Shown here in pieces: positions 19,048-28,427 of a DNA stretch of 64,000 bases. The notes under the pieces were generated by a model. The model did no database searches and was not told the origin of the DNA. It saw only the letters and a list, made by a program, of their open reading frames with translations. Positions within the stretch are counted from its first letter, which is position 1; every line of letters begins with the position of its first letter. The DNA is from JANQTF01 sp041741415. GTDB lineage: Bacteria > Bacteroidota > Bacteroidia > J057. The position numbers and the translations under genes were made by a program. The stretch covers positions 5,796 to 69,795 of the forward strand of contig JBGSKC010000007.1 of assembly GCA_041741415.1 (NCBI GenBank). The letters are read 5' to 3'.

Positions 19048-19755
19048 CTATCGCCTGATGCGGATACCCGCGTGAATGAAATCGAGTTGGGTGAGTTGGG
19101 AGGGGCCTGGGTGACGACGGATCAGGTCCTGGTGGTCGGCTCTCCAGGCGAGGAGTTCTGGCAGCGACTGGGTCACCTGGCGGTCGCGGTAAAGATCTTT
19201 GGCCTTAGCAGGATTGGCTGCCATCCAGCGCAAATTGCGGTGAAGTGCCATCATAGACTCCGGGTGGCGGGCCGCCCAAACGGGGTCTTCATACACTGAG
19301 CGGGCAAGCTCCGCGTTTTCAAGCATCCAAATCAAGTTGCCGAATAGCATGGTTACTAACTCGGGATGATCCTTGAGGTACCTGGTGTCTGCCTGGGGAA
19401 GAAGCGGGTAACTGCGAACGAGCTCCTGGTAGGCTCGCCGCTCCTGCTGGAAGCGGAAGTTGAGTTCCGACTGCCGGGCATCCATCATTTCGGAAAAATG
19501 AAGAACACCATCCCGGTTTTGATCGGCCCAGCTCAGTTGGCGGGGATCAAGAAAATACACGAATTCTTCGGGGAAGGCCGCCAATTCAGTGCGGTCGAGC
19601 CGGGCATCGTCGTTGCGGTCGGCCATGAGAAATCGTTCCTCCTGAAACCATTTGCTGGTGATTTGATCCACCGTGGGCGATTGGGCTGAAACGGGAGAAA
19701 GGGAGCAGAAAAACGAGCAGAGGACAAGGGAGACGCGGAAGTAGGGAAAGGTCAT
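19048..19755 (-). CDS. Secreted EF-hand domain protein of unknown function
   Basis: The 235-residue protein has a signal peptide (VLCSFFCSLSPVSAQ). Two EF-hand calcium loops follow: DRNDDARLDRTE at about residues 46-57 and DQNRDGVLHFSE at about 78-89, both with acidic residues at positions 1, 3, 5 and 12 or close to it. The remainder is helical with a repeated pattern of YP/HPE turns. Extracellular or periplasmic calcium binding is likely; the biological role is unknown. It is transcribed alone with its own terminator. Confidence 0.8.
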   Translation of the reverse strand: MTFPYFRVSLVLCSFFCSLSPVSAQSPTVDQITSKWFQEERFLMADRNDDARLDRTELAAFPEEFVYFLDPRQLSWADQNRDGVLHFSEMMDARQSELNFRFQQERRAYQELVRSYPLLPQADTRYLKDHPELVTMLFGNLIWMLENAELARSVYEDPVWAARHPESMMALHRNLRWMAANPAKAKDLYRDRQVTQSLPELLAWRADHQDLIRRHPGPSQLTQLDFIHAGIRIRR

Positions 19756-20103
19756 GGTGTTGAAAACTGGGATTGGGTCGTTTGGTAACGACTACTGGAC
19801 AAATGTGCTGCCAGCATGTGCTTGAACGATGCAAAGCTAGCAGAAACAGCAACATTTCGCGCTTGATCAGGCGCCAGCGTAAGGAAGTGGTCAATATTGC
19901 CGGGCGATCGGTACAGCCCATCGCGGCAAACTCGCTGTTAGCCCGGCATTCGGGCGGGTTGACACAAGGCAGCAGCTACCTGAAATCATTTCTCTTTTGT
20001 TCTCAGGCTGATTAGTTTTTCAGTAAAGTTAAATTTCTGGTTAATTTAGGTTATCGTAATGTTGTTCGACTGGATTAATCAAACTTAAATACAGTTGTTC
20101 AGT
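19756..20103. other. 348-bp divergent intergenic region
   Basis: This region separates the minus-strand EF-hand gene and the plus-strand secreted protein. The half nearest 20100 is AT-rich and likely holds the promoter of the rightward gene, but I see no full match to TAnnTTTG with a -33 TTTG. No gene or RNA structure stands out. Confidence 0.5.
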
Positions 20104-20832
20104 ATGACATTCTTTTCTTTCACTGCACCGTTCCTTGTTTCCCGCTCGCTTCGCCATGCCCTCTTGCTGATGTTGTCTCTCCCGCTGCTGGTTTCGGCAC
20201 AGTCAGGAAGGGTTGAAGCGATATTTACCCCTCCATCCGGATGGGAAACTGGCGATCCCGTTGAGCTGATCATCAACTATGGTACCCAGGATAACCCCAT
20301 TGGAGAAATTACCAGCGTCCAGTTTGAGGTTCAGATGCCTGAAGGGGCTTCCATTGACCCCGACTGCGAAAGAGACCTTGATGTATCAGCCGACAACTCC
20401 TGGTTTGCCCCCGACAACAACTGGGCAGGCACAGCAGAACTAAGTGGTGATGGACAGGTCATTATCGTTTCACTGATTCGGACGAACCAGGAGCCTGTAA
20501 GTGGATTCGGCGAAATTTTGCGTGTAAAGGGCCTGATCGTGGTCATTGAGGAAATTATGCTCAAAAATGAGCCCGAACTCAAGGCCAAAGTATCTATGCA
20601 ATCGCAATTGAGCGAATTGAGCATGATTGTGGACCAGCAGGCGGGCCTTGTACGCGCCTACAATGCCCCTTCAGGCAGCACCCTCGAATTGCTGGACCTC
20701 CAGGGTCGTGTGCTGGCCAATGCTTCTGCTGAAGAAGGGCTGTTGATGCCGTCTCTGCCTGCTCAAATTTTGTGGGTTCGCGTGCGCATTGGTAAACAAA
20801 CCCTGGCTGTCCGGGCTATCTCAGGTCTGTAA
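20104..20832 (+). CDS. Secreted protein with cohesin-like beta domain and T9SS-like C-terminus
   Basis: From the ATG at 20104 the protein has 242 residues (a TTG nine bases upstream is less likely). A signal peptide ends near LPLLVSAQ. Residues ~35-155 form a beta-sandwich resembling cohesin-type domains (GDPVELIINYGTQ, ITSVQFEVQMPEG). The last ~60 residues (STLELLDLQGRVLANAS...) resemble the type-A sorting domain used by the type IX secretion system. A surface or secreted role is inferred; no partner gene is evident. Confidence 0.78.
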   Translation: MTFFSFTAPFLVSRSLRHALLLMLSLPLLVSAQSGRVEAIFTPPSGWETGDPVELIINYGTQDNPIGEITSVQFEVQMPEGASIDPDCERDLDVSADNSWFAPDNNWAGTAELSGDGQVIIVSLIRTNQEPVSGFGEILRVKGLIVVIEEIMLKNEPELKAKVSMQSQLSELSMIVDQQAGLVRAYNAPSGSTLELLDLQGRVLANASAEEGLLMPSLPAQILWVRVRIGKQTLAVRAISGL

Positions 20833-20873
20833 GGAAATAAAGAGGCAAAAGGGAAGGTCACGCCCGGTCCTGT

Positions 20874-22331
20874 TTATTCGCCCATCTTTTCCCTCACTTT
20901 TTCCCTGATCCAGCCCGGCAAGCCTGTTTCAACGCCAGTTGGTTCTGGCAGGCTGGATGCTAGTTTTTCATGATCGAGGTGGCTCTGGCACCGCACCAAC
21001 CGCCGAAACAAAATGAGTTGCCCCGCCACGTTTTGACGCGTGTAAGGTGGTAACTCATTTTGTTGTCTCACAAATCGCATCAGGCGGCTGAGCTGCCCTT
21101 CAATCCAGTCTTCTTCCCAGGTTCCTTGTTCGTAATGAGCCTGTAACAACAGCGTGCGGGCGTCAATTTCATCCCGTACCTGAGAAAAGGTCGTGTGACT
21201 GGCAATCCTGACGGTGCGCGCGAAGTCTTTTTCGGCAAATGCAAGGTACATGCTGTGAAGGGAAAACAGTTCCTGACGTGCCTCCTTCGGCAGCAGGGCC
21301 TGGCCTGTCTGAAGAAATTCCCGGGCGCGGTCCAGTTCGCCAGCACGCAGGCACAGCTTGAAAAAGTTTTTGTAATGGGCTGGCACCAAAACACCATCGT
21401 AGAGAATTTGCCCCGTCTGAATGCCCCAGTCATACAGTTGAATGAGGTCGCGCAAAGTACTGACAGCCTCACTGCGGTTTAGTTCTCTGACCAAATGATT
21501 GAGCAGGGAGGCAAAGAGGAGGTCGCGCTCTACTTTTGGGATGCCTGCAGAATGGCGATAGAGGTACCGAAGAAGGGAGGGTACATTGGTTTGTTTTTGT
21601 TGCAGGAGGTCGAGAATTCGGAGGTAGACGGCCACGAGGGGGAGGCTTCCAAATCGGGCATCGTGGCGGGCGAGGTCGAGATAGGCCTTTTCGAGGGGAA
21701 TTTCAGGGCGGTTTTGCTGTCGAATGGTCTCATTTTCAGCGTTAGCCACCAGTTCGAGTACCTTGTAGAGGTTCCAGGCGGTGTCAAGGAAGGCGATTCT
21801 CTGAAGCATTCCCAGCTCACTAAAGGCGATTTCCTGGGGCGGGGTCCAAAAGGAACCTTCTTTCATGCGGTGTTGTAGCCTGTATTCGCGGTTGAGAACT
21901 TCGAGGTCCATCCGGTATTTGGCGAGTTCGCTGGCAGAGGAGGCGAATTTGAACACATCCTTGCAGGCTTTTCGCCAGGTTTGGCCGAAAAGGGTAGGAT
22001 CTGCTTGTGGCAGAAGCTTTCTGAGCAGCATCACGCGCTGGTCGAGGGGCGAACTGGCTGCGGCAAGGGAGGAGAAGAAAGTTTCGAGGTAGCCGGTGAG
22101 GTCACCAAACACTTTTCTCAGGCGGGCATCGTCATAGGGCTGATCGGGGTAGAGTTCCTGCCAGACCTCTGCTTCGCTGGGGGCATGTGGAAAAGAGCTG
22201 ATCAGGATGGCGGCGGCCGCTTGCTGGAACACCTGTTTTTGGCCAAACTGATAGGCAAGAAATTCGATCCACTGCCGCCGTTCTTCTTCCGAGAGAAGGG
22301 CAATCATGTGCCATAACTTGCGATCCTGCAT
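20874..22331 (-). CDS. Helical-repeat protein of unknown function, paralogue of the 48984-50399 gene
   Basis: The 485-residue protein is almost entirely helical and has no signal peptide. It shares layout and local identity with the gene at 48984-50399: an ELYPDQPYDDARLRKVFGDL block matches KLFPGEPYQNEVLRTLRKYL, and HYKNFFKLCLRAGELDRA matches HFKNLVTLALRLGELAWA at similar positions. The second half has TPR-like helix pairs. A cytoplasmic scaffold role is possible. I do not recognise a named family. Confidence 0.8.
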   Translation of the reverse strand: MQDRKLWHMIALLSEEERRQWIEFLAYQFGQKQVFQQAAAAILISSFPHAPSEAEVWQELYPDQPYDDARLRKVFGDLTGYLETFFSSLAAASSPLDQRVMLLRKLLPQADPTLFGQTWRKACKDVFKFASSASELAKYRMDLEVLNREYRLQHRMKEGSFWTPPQEIAFSELGMLQRIAFLDTAWNLYKVLELVANAENETIRQQNRPEIPLEKAYLDLARHDARFGSLPLVAVYLRILDLLQQKQTNVPSLLRYLYRHSAGIPKVERDLLFASLLNHLVRELNRSEAVSTLRDLIQLYDWGIQTGQILYDGVLVPAHYKNFFKLCLRAGELDRAREFLQTGQALLPKEARQELFSLHSMYLAFAEKDFARTVRIASHTTFSQVRDEIDARTLLLQAHYEQGTWEEDWIEGQLSRLMRFVRQQNELPPYTRQNVAGQLILFRRLVRCQSHLDHEKLASSLPEPTGVETGLPGWIREKVREKMGE

Positions 22332-22359
22332 GGAGGTAGGTCGGTGGAAAAAAGCAAAA

Positions 22360-22428
22360 GGCCGGAAGAGAAGAGATGAAAGGTCAAAAAGGTTGACAAA
22401 TATCTTTCATGAATCTTCGCTTCCGGCC
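22360..22428 (-). terminator. Nested hairpin between two minus-strand genes
   Basis: Three nested inverted repeats are seen: ggccggaag/cttccggcc (22360-22368 and 22420-22428), atgaaag/ctttcat (22376-22382 and 22404-22410), and gtcaa/ttgac (22383-22387 and 22393-22397). It lies 31 bases past the stop of the gene ending at 22459. A terminator or processed 3' end is most likely, but the T tract is short. Confidence 0.4.
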
Positions 22429-22458
22429 ATGGCTTGTATAAGCCGGACGGCCCGTTTG

Positions 22459-22803
22459 TCAGGCTTGTTCTTCGGGAATGGGAATCACGTAATCGTTGTA
22501 TTTGGCGGGCTGGTGCTTAAAGATTTTGCGACCAGTTTCGCAGAGGTTGCTCACTGAGGTCCAGATCTCTGCCGCGACGTGCTTGTCCAGGCCGGGGGCC
22601 GGTTGGTCGGGTTGCTTAGGAGTTTGGAGCGCTTCAGCCAGTTCGTCGCATTTATAGGCGAGCGAAACGATGTAGGCTGCGTTGATGCCGTTTTTGGTAA
22701 ACTCAGCCAGATCGCGGGCGGCGCAAACCATTTTTTCGTTGCACATGCGGACCAATTCAAATCCGCGCTCTCGAAACATCAGGTGCTTTGGTGGAGTCTT
22801 CAT
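22459..22803 (-). CDS. Small helical protein of unknown function
   Basis: From the ATG at 22803 the product is 114 residues; another ATG lies two codons earlier. It is rich in helices with Cys residues (VRMCNEKMVCAARDLAEF, AYKCDELAEAL, NLCETGRKIF) and has a charged C-terminus ending in PEEQA. No signal peptide is seen. A four-helix bundle is plausible. I do not recognise the family. It precedes the helical-repeat protein gene on the same strand, with a hairpin between them. Confidence 0.65.
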   Translation of the reverse strand: MKTPPKHLMFRERGFELVRMCNEKMVCAARDLAEFTKNGINAAYIVSLAYKCDELAEALQTPKQPDQPAPGLDKHVAAEIWTSVSNLCETGRKIFKHQPAKYNDYVIPIPEEQA

Positions 22804-23096
22804 AGGCATTTGGGTTGAAAACAACTGGCAAGGGAAAATGGCCGACATCGTGGTTGCCACACGCCGAAGGCCTTGCATGCCTGAGGTTTATTCTGTTCAC
22901 ATGTAGAGAGCAGAGTAATTGCCCCTTCTGTCCTAGCTTTCCATTCCTGATCAGGGTTAATAATACGAAAATGGTTCTAGATTTCAAAACGCTGGCTCCG
23001 CGATCTTCAACAAAATCTGAACAGCTTCTCATCTGGCGCGGTTTTCGTATCTTTCTCTGCAGACCGTTCCTTTTTCGCTTTTCAATACGAATCAAC

Positions 23097-24260
23097 ATGC
23101 AAATCGTTAGCGCCCGTTTTCTGCTTAATGGCCTTTTTGTTGCCATTTTCATCTTACCTGGCTGGTTATCAGCTCAAGGTGGCACGCTTGTCTCCGATAA
23201 ACTTTTCTGCATCTGGAACCAGGCCAGCCTGAGAAGCGGTCCGGGCCAGGATTTTGGGCACGTTACCGGGGTGTTTTTTGGGGAAATGTTGCAAAAAACC
23301 GGACAGGAAGCCTATGCCGCCGGAGAAAAGCGGACTTACATCCAGGTCAAAAATTCCGAAGGAGTGGTAGGTTGGGTACAGGAATTTCTCTTTGTCGAAG
23401 GCCAGGCTATGGCCGTGGTAACTCAACCCGGACGTATTTATAAGCGTCCGCGCACCGTGTCCACCCTCACCGATCAGGCCTTTCTGCCAGGCGAAATGGT
23501 GGTTCTGATAGGGGAAAGCGAAGGATGGGTTCAGCTCATTGGGCGTGAGAAAAAGCAGGTGGGCTGGATCGAAGGCAGCTTCAAAATCACCACCAGCATG
23601 CAGGAGCTGGAGCTGGCGAGCCTCCTGCACGACGCCAACCGAAAGCCAAATGCTGCTCAGCGCAATCAGGCACTCACTCAGCTACGGGCAGAAGCCCAGC
23701 GCCTTGGTTCGCCCCTGGCTCAGGCCATCGACATGACCATTTCCGGCCAGGCCTACCAGCCCGATTTGGTGAGCGGCGGCCCGGTAACCCCTTCAAGCCC
23801 GCAGGGAAGGATTTCCTCTGGTGAGCCAGTAGGGTCAATCGATTATTATGCTGCCCAACCAGCGCGCCGCACAACTGCTCCAACTGATTCGTGGAATGCC
23901 TCTGCTGGTGCAACCAGGACAAACGCCGCCAGTTGGAATGCTTCTCAACCCGCTGCATCAGGCTCCTGGGCAGAGCCGGCCCCTGCAAGCAGCGGCCAGG
24001 TCCGCAGCGAATCCGGCAGGGCCACGATCATCAGCAACCTCGCTTATGAGCCGGATATCTATTATGCCTACCACCGGGAACTGGCTCCCGGAACAAAAAT
24101 CTATGTAGACATTCCCGGCAATGCAGGGTTCATCGAGCTGCGGGTGGTGGGAAGGCTCCCAGCAGGTAGTCCCTACCTTTTGGGCTTGCCAGCAGCCTGT
24201 TATGAAGCCCTTGTTGGCAACTCACCCAACCCCGTTCTCTCCCTCAGCTATGAGCCATGA
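23097..24260 (+). CDS. Secreted SH3b-domain protein with C-terminal RlpA-like barrel (copy 1)
   Basis: From the ATG at 23097 the protein has 387 residues, with a signal peptide (LLNGLFVAIFILPGWLSAQ). Two bacterial SH3-like domains follow: one around residues 33-95 (LFCIWNQASLRSGPG, GVVGWVQEFLF) and one around 100-160 (GRIYKRPRTV, QVGWIEGSF). A Ser/Ala/Thr-rich linker leads to a C-terminal ~75-residue domain (YYAYHRELAPGTKIYVDI) resembling the double-psi barrel of RlpA-type proteins. The neighbour at 24438 has the same layout. Binding to cell-wall peptides is inferred from the SH3b domains. Confidence 0.82.
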   Translation: MQIVSARFLLNGLFVAIFILPGWLSAQGGTLVSDKLFCIWNQASLRSGPGQDFGHVTGVFFGEMLQKTGQEAYAAGEKRTYIQVKNSEGVVGWVQEFLFVEGQAMAVVTQPGRIYKRPRTVSTLTDQAFLPGEMVVLIGESEGWVQLIGREKKQVGWIEGSFKITTSMQELELASLLHDANRKPNAAQRNQALTQLRAEAQRLGSPLAQAIDMTISGQAYQPDLVSGGPVTPSSPQGRISSGEPVGSIDYYAAQPARRTTAPTDSWNASAGATRTNAASWNASQPAASGSWAEPAPASSGQVRSESGRATIISNLAYEPDIYYAYHRELAPGTKIYVDIPGNAGFIELRVVGRLPAGSPYLLGLPAACYEALVGNSPNPVLSLSYEP

Positions 24261-24437
24261 GATATGTCGGGCATTTTTTCAAGTGATGATAGAACCAAAT
24301 GGGCTTAACTTGCTCATATTTAGGCACTAGGAGGAAAAAAAATCTTTGTAATATCGGCTGATAGTTTTATTTTTCGGCCAGAACATCGGGGCTGTCTATC
24401 CCAGACCTTCCCTTGTGAAGACCCTAATTGCAATCTG

Positions 24438-25703
24438 ATGAACGCGCATCTCCGTTATTTTCCGACCCTCTGGGTGTTGCTCTCCCTCTTTTTCCTTTAC
24501 CGGCCCCTTGCTGCTCAGCCAGGGGTGTACTACGAAACGGTGGAAGCAGGCGCCTTTTTGATCTCGGCCTGGGACCACGTGAAGGTCCACGAATTCCCCA
24601 ACCAAAGCTCACCCCATGTGGGCACCATCGTGTTCACTGAGGAGGTGCGCCACCAGGGCCGCGAAGCCTTTGTGCGCGGGGAAAACCGCAATTACCTCTA
24701 CGTGCAAACGGAAGACGGCACCCAGGGCTGGGTGAGCGATGCTTATCTGGTCTCCGGCGGCGGAGCAGTGGTCATTTTGCAGGATGCGGCTATTTTCTCC
24801 AAACCCGGCACCACAACCGCCATCACCAACCAGCAATTTGTGGCTGGCGAACTGGTCATCCTCTCGGAGTTTCGGGAAGGCTGGATCAAGCTCACCGGTC
24901 GGCAAAAGGGCAAAGAAGGCTGGGTGCAAGGGTATGAAAAGCTTAGCGCTGAGCAATACGACATCGAAGCAGCAACTCTGCTTGCCGCAGCCCTTTCGCT
25001 GGAGAACCCCCAGGACCGCCAGCGAGAGCTTCGCGAACTGCGTGGCGGGCGCTCGTTTCTTAGCCCGGAAATGCAAATGGTCGTTGACCAGTCCATTGCC
25101 CGCGCTTCTGCACCAGCCACTGCCTCAACCACGGGGCGGCCTGTGTCCGCCTCGCCTTCCACCGCCTACACAGGGCCCGTTTACTACGACGAGCCAGCAA
25201 CTCCCTATTACCCATCCGGAGAGGATGCTGTAAATTACAACAATCCTGCCCCCCGCCCTGCTACTACCTCGCGGCCTGCCGCAACTACCCGGCCTGTCTC
25301 CAGCCAGACAGCCTCTGCTAACCCGCCAGCCCAAGCTGCTGCTAACCCAGCCGTGATGCGGCCCGCCACTACTACCCCCTACGCCTATCAGGAAAGGGAA
25401 GTGGTGGACATGGCCACTGGCGCTGCTTACATTCGGGTCAAAGAAACAGGAACGATCCAGCCGGTCAAGGCAAAAAATCCTTCGTCTCAGTTCTATGCCT
25501 ACCACAAAAGTCTGCCCATCGGGTCTAAAATCCTGCTCTCCGTGCCCGGCACCAGCCAGTTTGTCGAACTTGAAATCATCGCCAGGCTTCGCCCCGACAA
25601 CCCCAACATGATTGGGCTCGGTGCTGAAGTGATCAAGTCTGTCTATGGAGAAATTGCGGCCAAAGACGTTGGCAGCGTGAGCATTGAGTATCCAAAGCCA
25701 TAA
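24438..25703 (+). CDS. Secreted SH3b-domain protein with C-terminal RlpA-like barrel (copy 2)
   Basis: The 421-residue protein has a signal peptide (LWVLLSLFFLYRPLAAQ), two SH3b domains (VKVHEFPNQSSPHVGTI with QGWVSDAYLV; IFSKPGTT with GKEGWVQGYEKL), a long Pro/Ala/Thr-rich linker (about residues 215-310) and a C-terminal barrel (FYAYHKSLPIGSKILLSVPG). The YAYHKSLPIGSK segment resembles the ASHKTLPxGT motif of RlpA; the catalytic Asp/His set of lytic RlpA is not evident. It is a tandem paralogue of the preceding gene. A terminator follows. Confidence 0.85.
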   Translation: MNAHLRYFPTLWVLLSLFFLYRPLAAQPGVYYETVEAGAFLISAWDHVKVHEFPNQSSPHVGTIVFTEEVRHQGREAFVRGENRNYLYVQTEDGTQGWVSDAYLVSGGGAVVILQDAAIFSKPGTTTAITNQQFVAGELVILSEFREGWIKLTGRQKGKEGWVQGYEKLSAEQYDIEAATLLAAALSLENPQDRQRELRELRGGRSFLSPEMQMVVDQSIARASAPATASTTGRPVSASPSTAYTGPVYYDEPATPYYPSGEDAVNYNNPAPRPATTSRPAATTRPVSSQTASANPPAQAAANPAVMRPATTTPYAYQEREVVDMATGAAYIRVKETGTIQPVKAKNPSSQFYAYHKSLPIGSKILLSVPGTSQFVELEIIARLRPDNPNMIGLGAEVIKSVYGEIAAKDVGSVSIEYPKP

Positions 25704-25730
25704 TCCAGGAGCCTTGTTGCAACACAATAG

Positions 25731-25773
25731 CCGACGGAAAACGGGGTAATTTCCCGGGTTCCGTCGGTTTTTG
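25731..25773 (+). terminator. Rho-independent terminator after the second SH3b gene
   Basis: A 9-bp stem (ccgacggaa at 25731-25739, ttccgtcgg at 25759-25767) extends inward through a further G/C-rich pairing and ends in TTTTT (25768-25772), 28 bases past the stop codon. Confidence 0.88.
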
Positions 25774-25783
25774 CTGAATGGCG

Positions 25784-26326
25784 TTAGCCCTCAGGGCATA
25801 AGGAATCAAACCACTCATGGGCATAGGCACCGCCAAGCCGGCGAACGTGCCGGATATCTGAACAAGCCTCTTCATAACGCCCGAGCAAATACAGCACTTC
25901 GGCCCTGCGGGAAAAGTACATCGCATGGCTGGGGTCCCGGTTGATCTGTTTGTTCAGGTCCTGAAGGGCCCCTTCCCAATCGTCGAGATAAGTGCGGGCT
26001 ACGGCCCGGTTGAAATAGGCGTGCCGGTAGCTGGGGTCAATGGCGATGGCAGTTGTGAACTCGGTTTTAGCTTCCTGGCAATTTTGTTTTTCTTCATAAC
26101 AACGAAGACTGTAGCAATAGCCCAGCCCATAATGCCCTTCCACCCGATCGGAATTGATTTCGATTGCCTCCAGGAACACCGGGATCCCCAGCGCGTAGTC
26201 GCCCCTGGCGGCATACTCCATTCCTTTTTCAATCAGCCTGTCATAGTCAGGCTGGCCCATTAATGGGCAGAAAGCCAGCCAAAACAGCCCCAGCCAGCTT
26301 ATACCAAATATAGTTCCATGGCGCAT
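25784..26326 (-). CDS. TPR protein, exported
   Basis: From the ATG at 26326 the product is 180 residues with a signal peptide-like N-terminus (FGISWLGLFWLAFCPLMGQ). About three tetratricopeptide repeats follow (YDRLIEKGMEYAARGDYALGI, VEGHYGLGYCYSLRCYEEKQ, YRHAYFNRAVARTYLDDWEGA, AMYFSRRAEVLYLLGRYEEA). It probably mediates protein contacts in the periplasm or at the envelope. It stands alone and converges on the SH3b pair. Confidence 0.8.
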   Translation of the reverse strand: MRHGTIFGISWLGLFWLAFCPLMGQPDYDRLIEKGMEYAARGDYALGIPVFLEAIEINSDRVEGHYGLGYCYSLRCYEEKQNCQEAKTEFTTAIAIDPSYRHAYFNRAVARTYLDDWEGALQDLNKQINRDPSHAMYFSRRAEVLYLLGRYEEACSDIRHVRRLGGAYAHEWFDSLCPEG

Positions 26327-26689
26327 ATCCTTGTGTCTGATTGCCAGGATCGATGTTGTTCCCGAATTGCCTTCGCCCCTGTTCACCATCGACCAGCTCA
26401 TGAATCACTTGTTAATCAAGCTTCCACGATCTTGCAACGCAGAGCGGCCGGGGCGGTATTGCCTTCTGCGCCGGAAATGTAGGCAAAGGCTGAATTTTTC
26501 TGATTAGCTGCTGTTCCAAACTGCCCAGAGTGGGTGATGTTCGGAAAAGGGAAGCCGGCAAGACCCAGGGCTGAACTTGCTCAGGAAAATGAGAAAAGAA
26601 GCGGGGTTTGTCAACTGGCAGCCCAAGAATTTTCAGAAGAGCTTGTCAGGCAGAAAAGGGTTGTACCGGCGGTGTGTTATCTGCACGTT

Positions 26690-28330
26690 TTACCCGCCTG
26701 CCCGCATCAGGTATTCGTGGAGGAAACCAGCACTTTGGTCGAACAATTCCAGCAGCATCGACGGAAAAATTCCCAGCAGAAAGGTCATGGCTGCCAGCGG
26801 TGTCAGCACGAGGTATTCTCTCAGGGTGAGGTCGGTGAGTTTGGGCCGCCAGGTACTGGTGTGATCAGGGTCAAATGGCCCGAAAAACATTTGCCTGTAG
26901 GCGCGCAGGTAGTACACAGCGCCGAGGATGATTCCCAGCACGGCGACCATGGACATCCAGCGGGGAAGAGCGCCGCTTGCAGCCTCCGATTGAAAGCTGC
27001 CCATAAAAACAAGGGCCTCCGACACGAAAGCTGCGAACCCGGGCAGGCCCAGGGAGGCGAAAAAACCAACCAGGGTGTGAAAAGCATACCGTGGCATGAG
27101 GCCCCACAGGCCCCGGAAATGGTCGATTTGCCTGTCGTGGACCCGATCATACAGGACGCCTACCAGCAGGAAGAGCAACGAAGAAATAATGCCATGGGTA
27201 AACATCTGAAACATGGCTCCTGCCAGTCCTGCGGCTTCGAGCGAGGCCGCACCCAGTAGCACAAAGCCCATGTGCGACACCGAAGAATAGGCCACCATTC
27301 GCTTAAAATCCTTCTGCGCCATGGCCACAAACCCACCATACAGGATGGACAGCACGCCTAGTCCGCCGATCCATTCGCTGAAAAACATGGCCCCTTCCGG
27401 AAACAGGCCGTAGCAAATGCGCAGAACCCCATAGCCTCCCACTTTGAGCAAAATACCCGCCAGCACCACGGAAATGGCAGTTGGGGCTTCCACGTGGGCG
27501 TCGGGGAGCCACGTGTGAAGCGGCACCATGGGAATCTTGATGGCAAAGCCCACAAACAGAACAGCAAAGGCCAGCAGTCGTGCATCCATCCCAAAGAGGG
27601 CCTGGCCATAGTCAAACATGGAGCCTGGGATGAGCTGGGTGGCCAATCCGCTGCCGTCGGTGGCCATGAGGTGGAAGAAGTTCAGGGTATAGATGGTGTT
27701 GCCCGCCGTGCTATCGGGGTGCTGAAAGCTAAAGAGTAGTCCCACCATGATCAGGAGCATGAACACGGAGCCAAAGAGGGTGTACAGGAAAAACTTGAGC
27801 GAAGCATACTCCCTTCTGGGGCCTCCCCAGAGCCCGATGAGAAAGAACATCGGCAGGAGCATGAACTCATAGAAGAGGTAAAAGAGGAAGAAGTCGCCGG
27901 CGCAAAACACGCCCATGGTGGAGAGGTTGAGCAGAAGGATAAGGAGAAAATAGCCTTTGGGCGAGCGGTCGATGTTCCAGCTGCTGATGGCTGCTGCGGT
28001 CATCACGATGGCGGTGAGCAGCACGAGCAGCAGCGACATGCCATCAAGGGTGAGGACATAATCAATGTGGAGCCTGCCGAAAGTGCCGAGGTCGAGCCTG
28101 ATCCAGGGGGCAACTTCGGTGAGGACAAAATCGCCCGGCAGGCTGCTGCTGGCAGCCAGACCCGCCTGAGCTGTCAGAAATTGCGGCAGGATGGCTACGA
28201 GCACGAGAAGCAACTGGCCCAGGGAGATGCCGAGATTAATCCAGCGAAAGGCCTGGTTGCTGCCTGGCCAGAGCAGGATGGCCAGCATCCCGGGGAGGGG
28301 CAAAAAGACGAGGAGGGTGAGCAGGCCCAC
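26690..28330 (-). CDS. nuoM: NADH-quinone oxidoreductase subunit M (or related antiporter-like subunit)
   Basis: The 546-residue, ~14-helix membrane protein matches the proton-pumping subunit M of complex I. Conserved features include the helix with FYEFMLLPMFFLIGLWGG carrying the essential Glu, KFFLYTLFGSVFMLL, HTWLPDAHVEAPTAISVVLAG with the essential Lys region, and SHMGFVLLGAASL. It begins with GTG at 28330. No other nuo gene adjoins it in this window, which is unusual; the remaining subunits must lie elsewhere, or this is a stand-alone antiporter-like copy. Confidence 0.9.
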   Translation of the reverse strand: MGLLTLLVFLPLPGMLAILLWPGSNQAFRWINLGISLGQLLLVLVAILPQFLTAQAGLAASSSLPGDFVLTEVAPWIRLDLGTFGRLHIDYVLTLDGMSLLLVLLTAIVMTAAAISSWNIDRSPKGYFLLILLLNLSTMGVFCAGDFFLFYLFYEFMLLPMFFLIGLWGGPRREYASLKFFLYTLFGSVFMLLIMVGLLFSFQHPDSTAGNTIYTLNFFHLMATDGSGLATQLIPGSMFDYGQALFGMDARLLAFAVLFVGFAIKIPMVPLHTWLPDAHVEAPTAISVVLAGILLKVGGYGVLRICYGLFPEGAMFFSEWIGGLGVLSILYGGFVAMAQKDFKRMVAYSSVSHMGFVLLGAASLEAAGLAGAMFQMFTHGIISSLLFLLVGVLYDRVHDRQIDHFRGLWGLMPRYAFHTLVGFFASLGLPGFAAFVSEALVFMGSFQSEAASGALPRWMSMVAVLGIILGAVYYLRAYRQMFFGPFDPDHTSTWRPKLTDLTLREYLVLTPLAAMTFLLGIFPSMLLELFDQSAGFLHEYLMRAGG

Positions 28331-28427
28331 AAGCGAGGGAGTTTGGATGGAGGCTAAAGGTAGGGATTCGGAGGGAAAAACAAGGGAATGTTCCTCAATT
28401 CACGGGGGTGTGGAATAATGTCACTCC

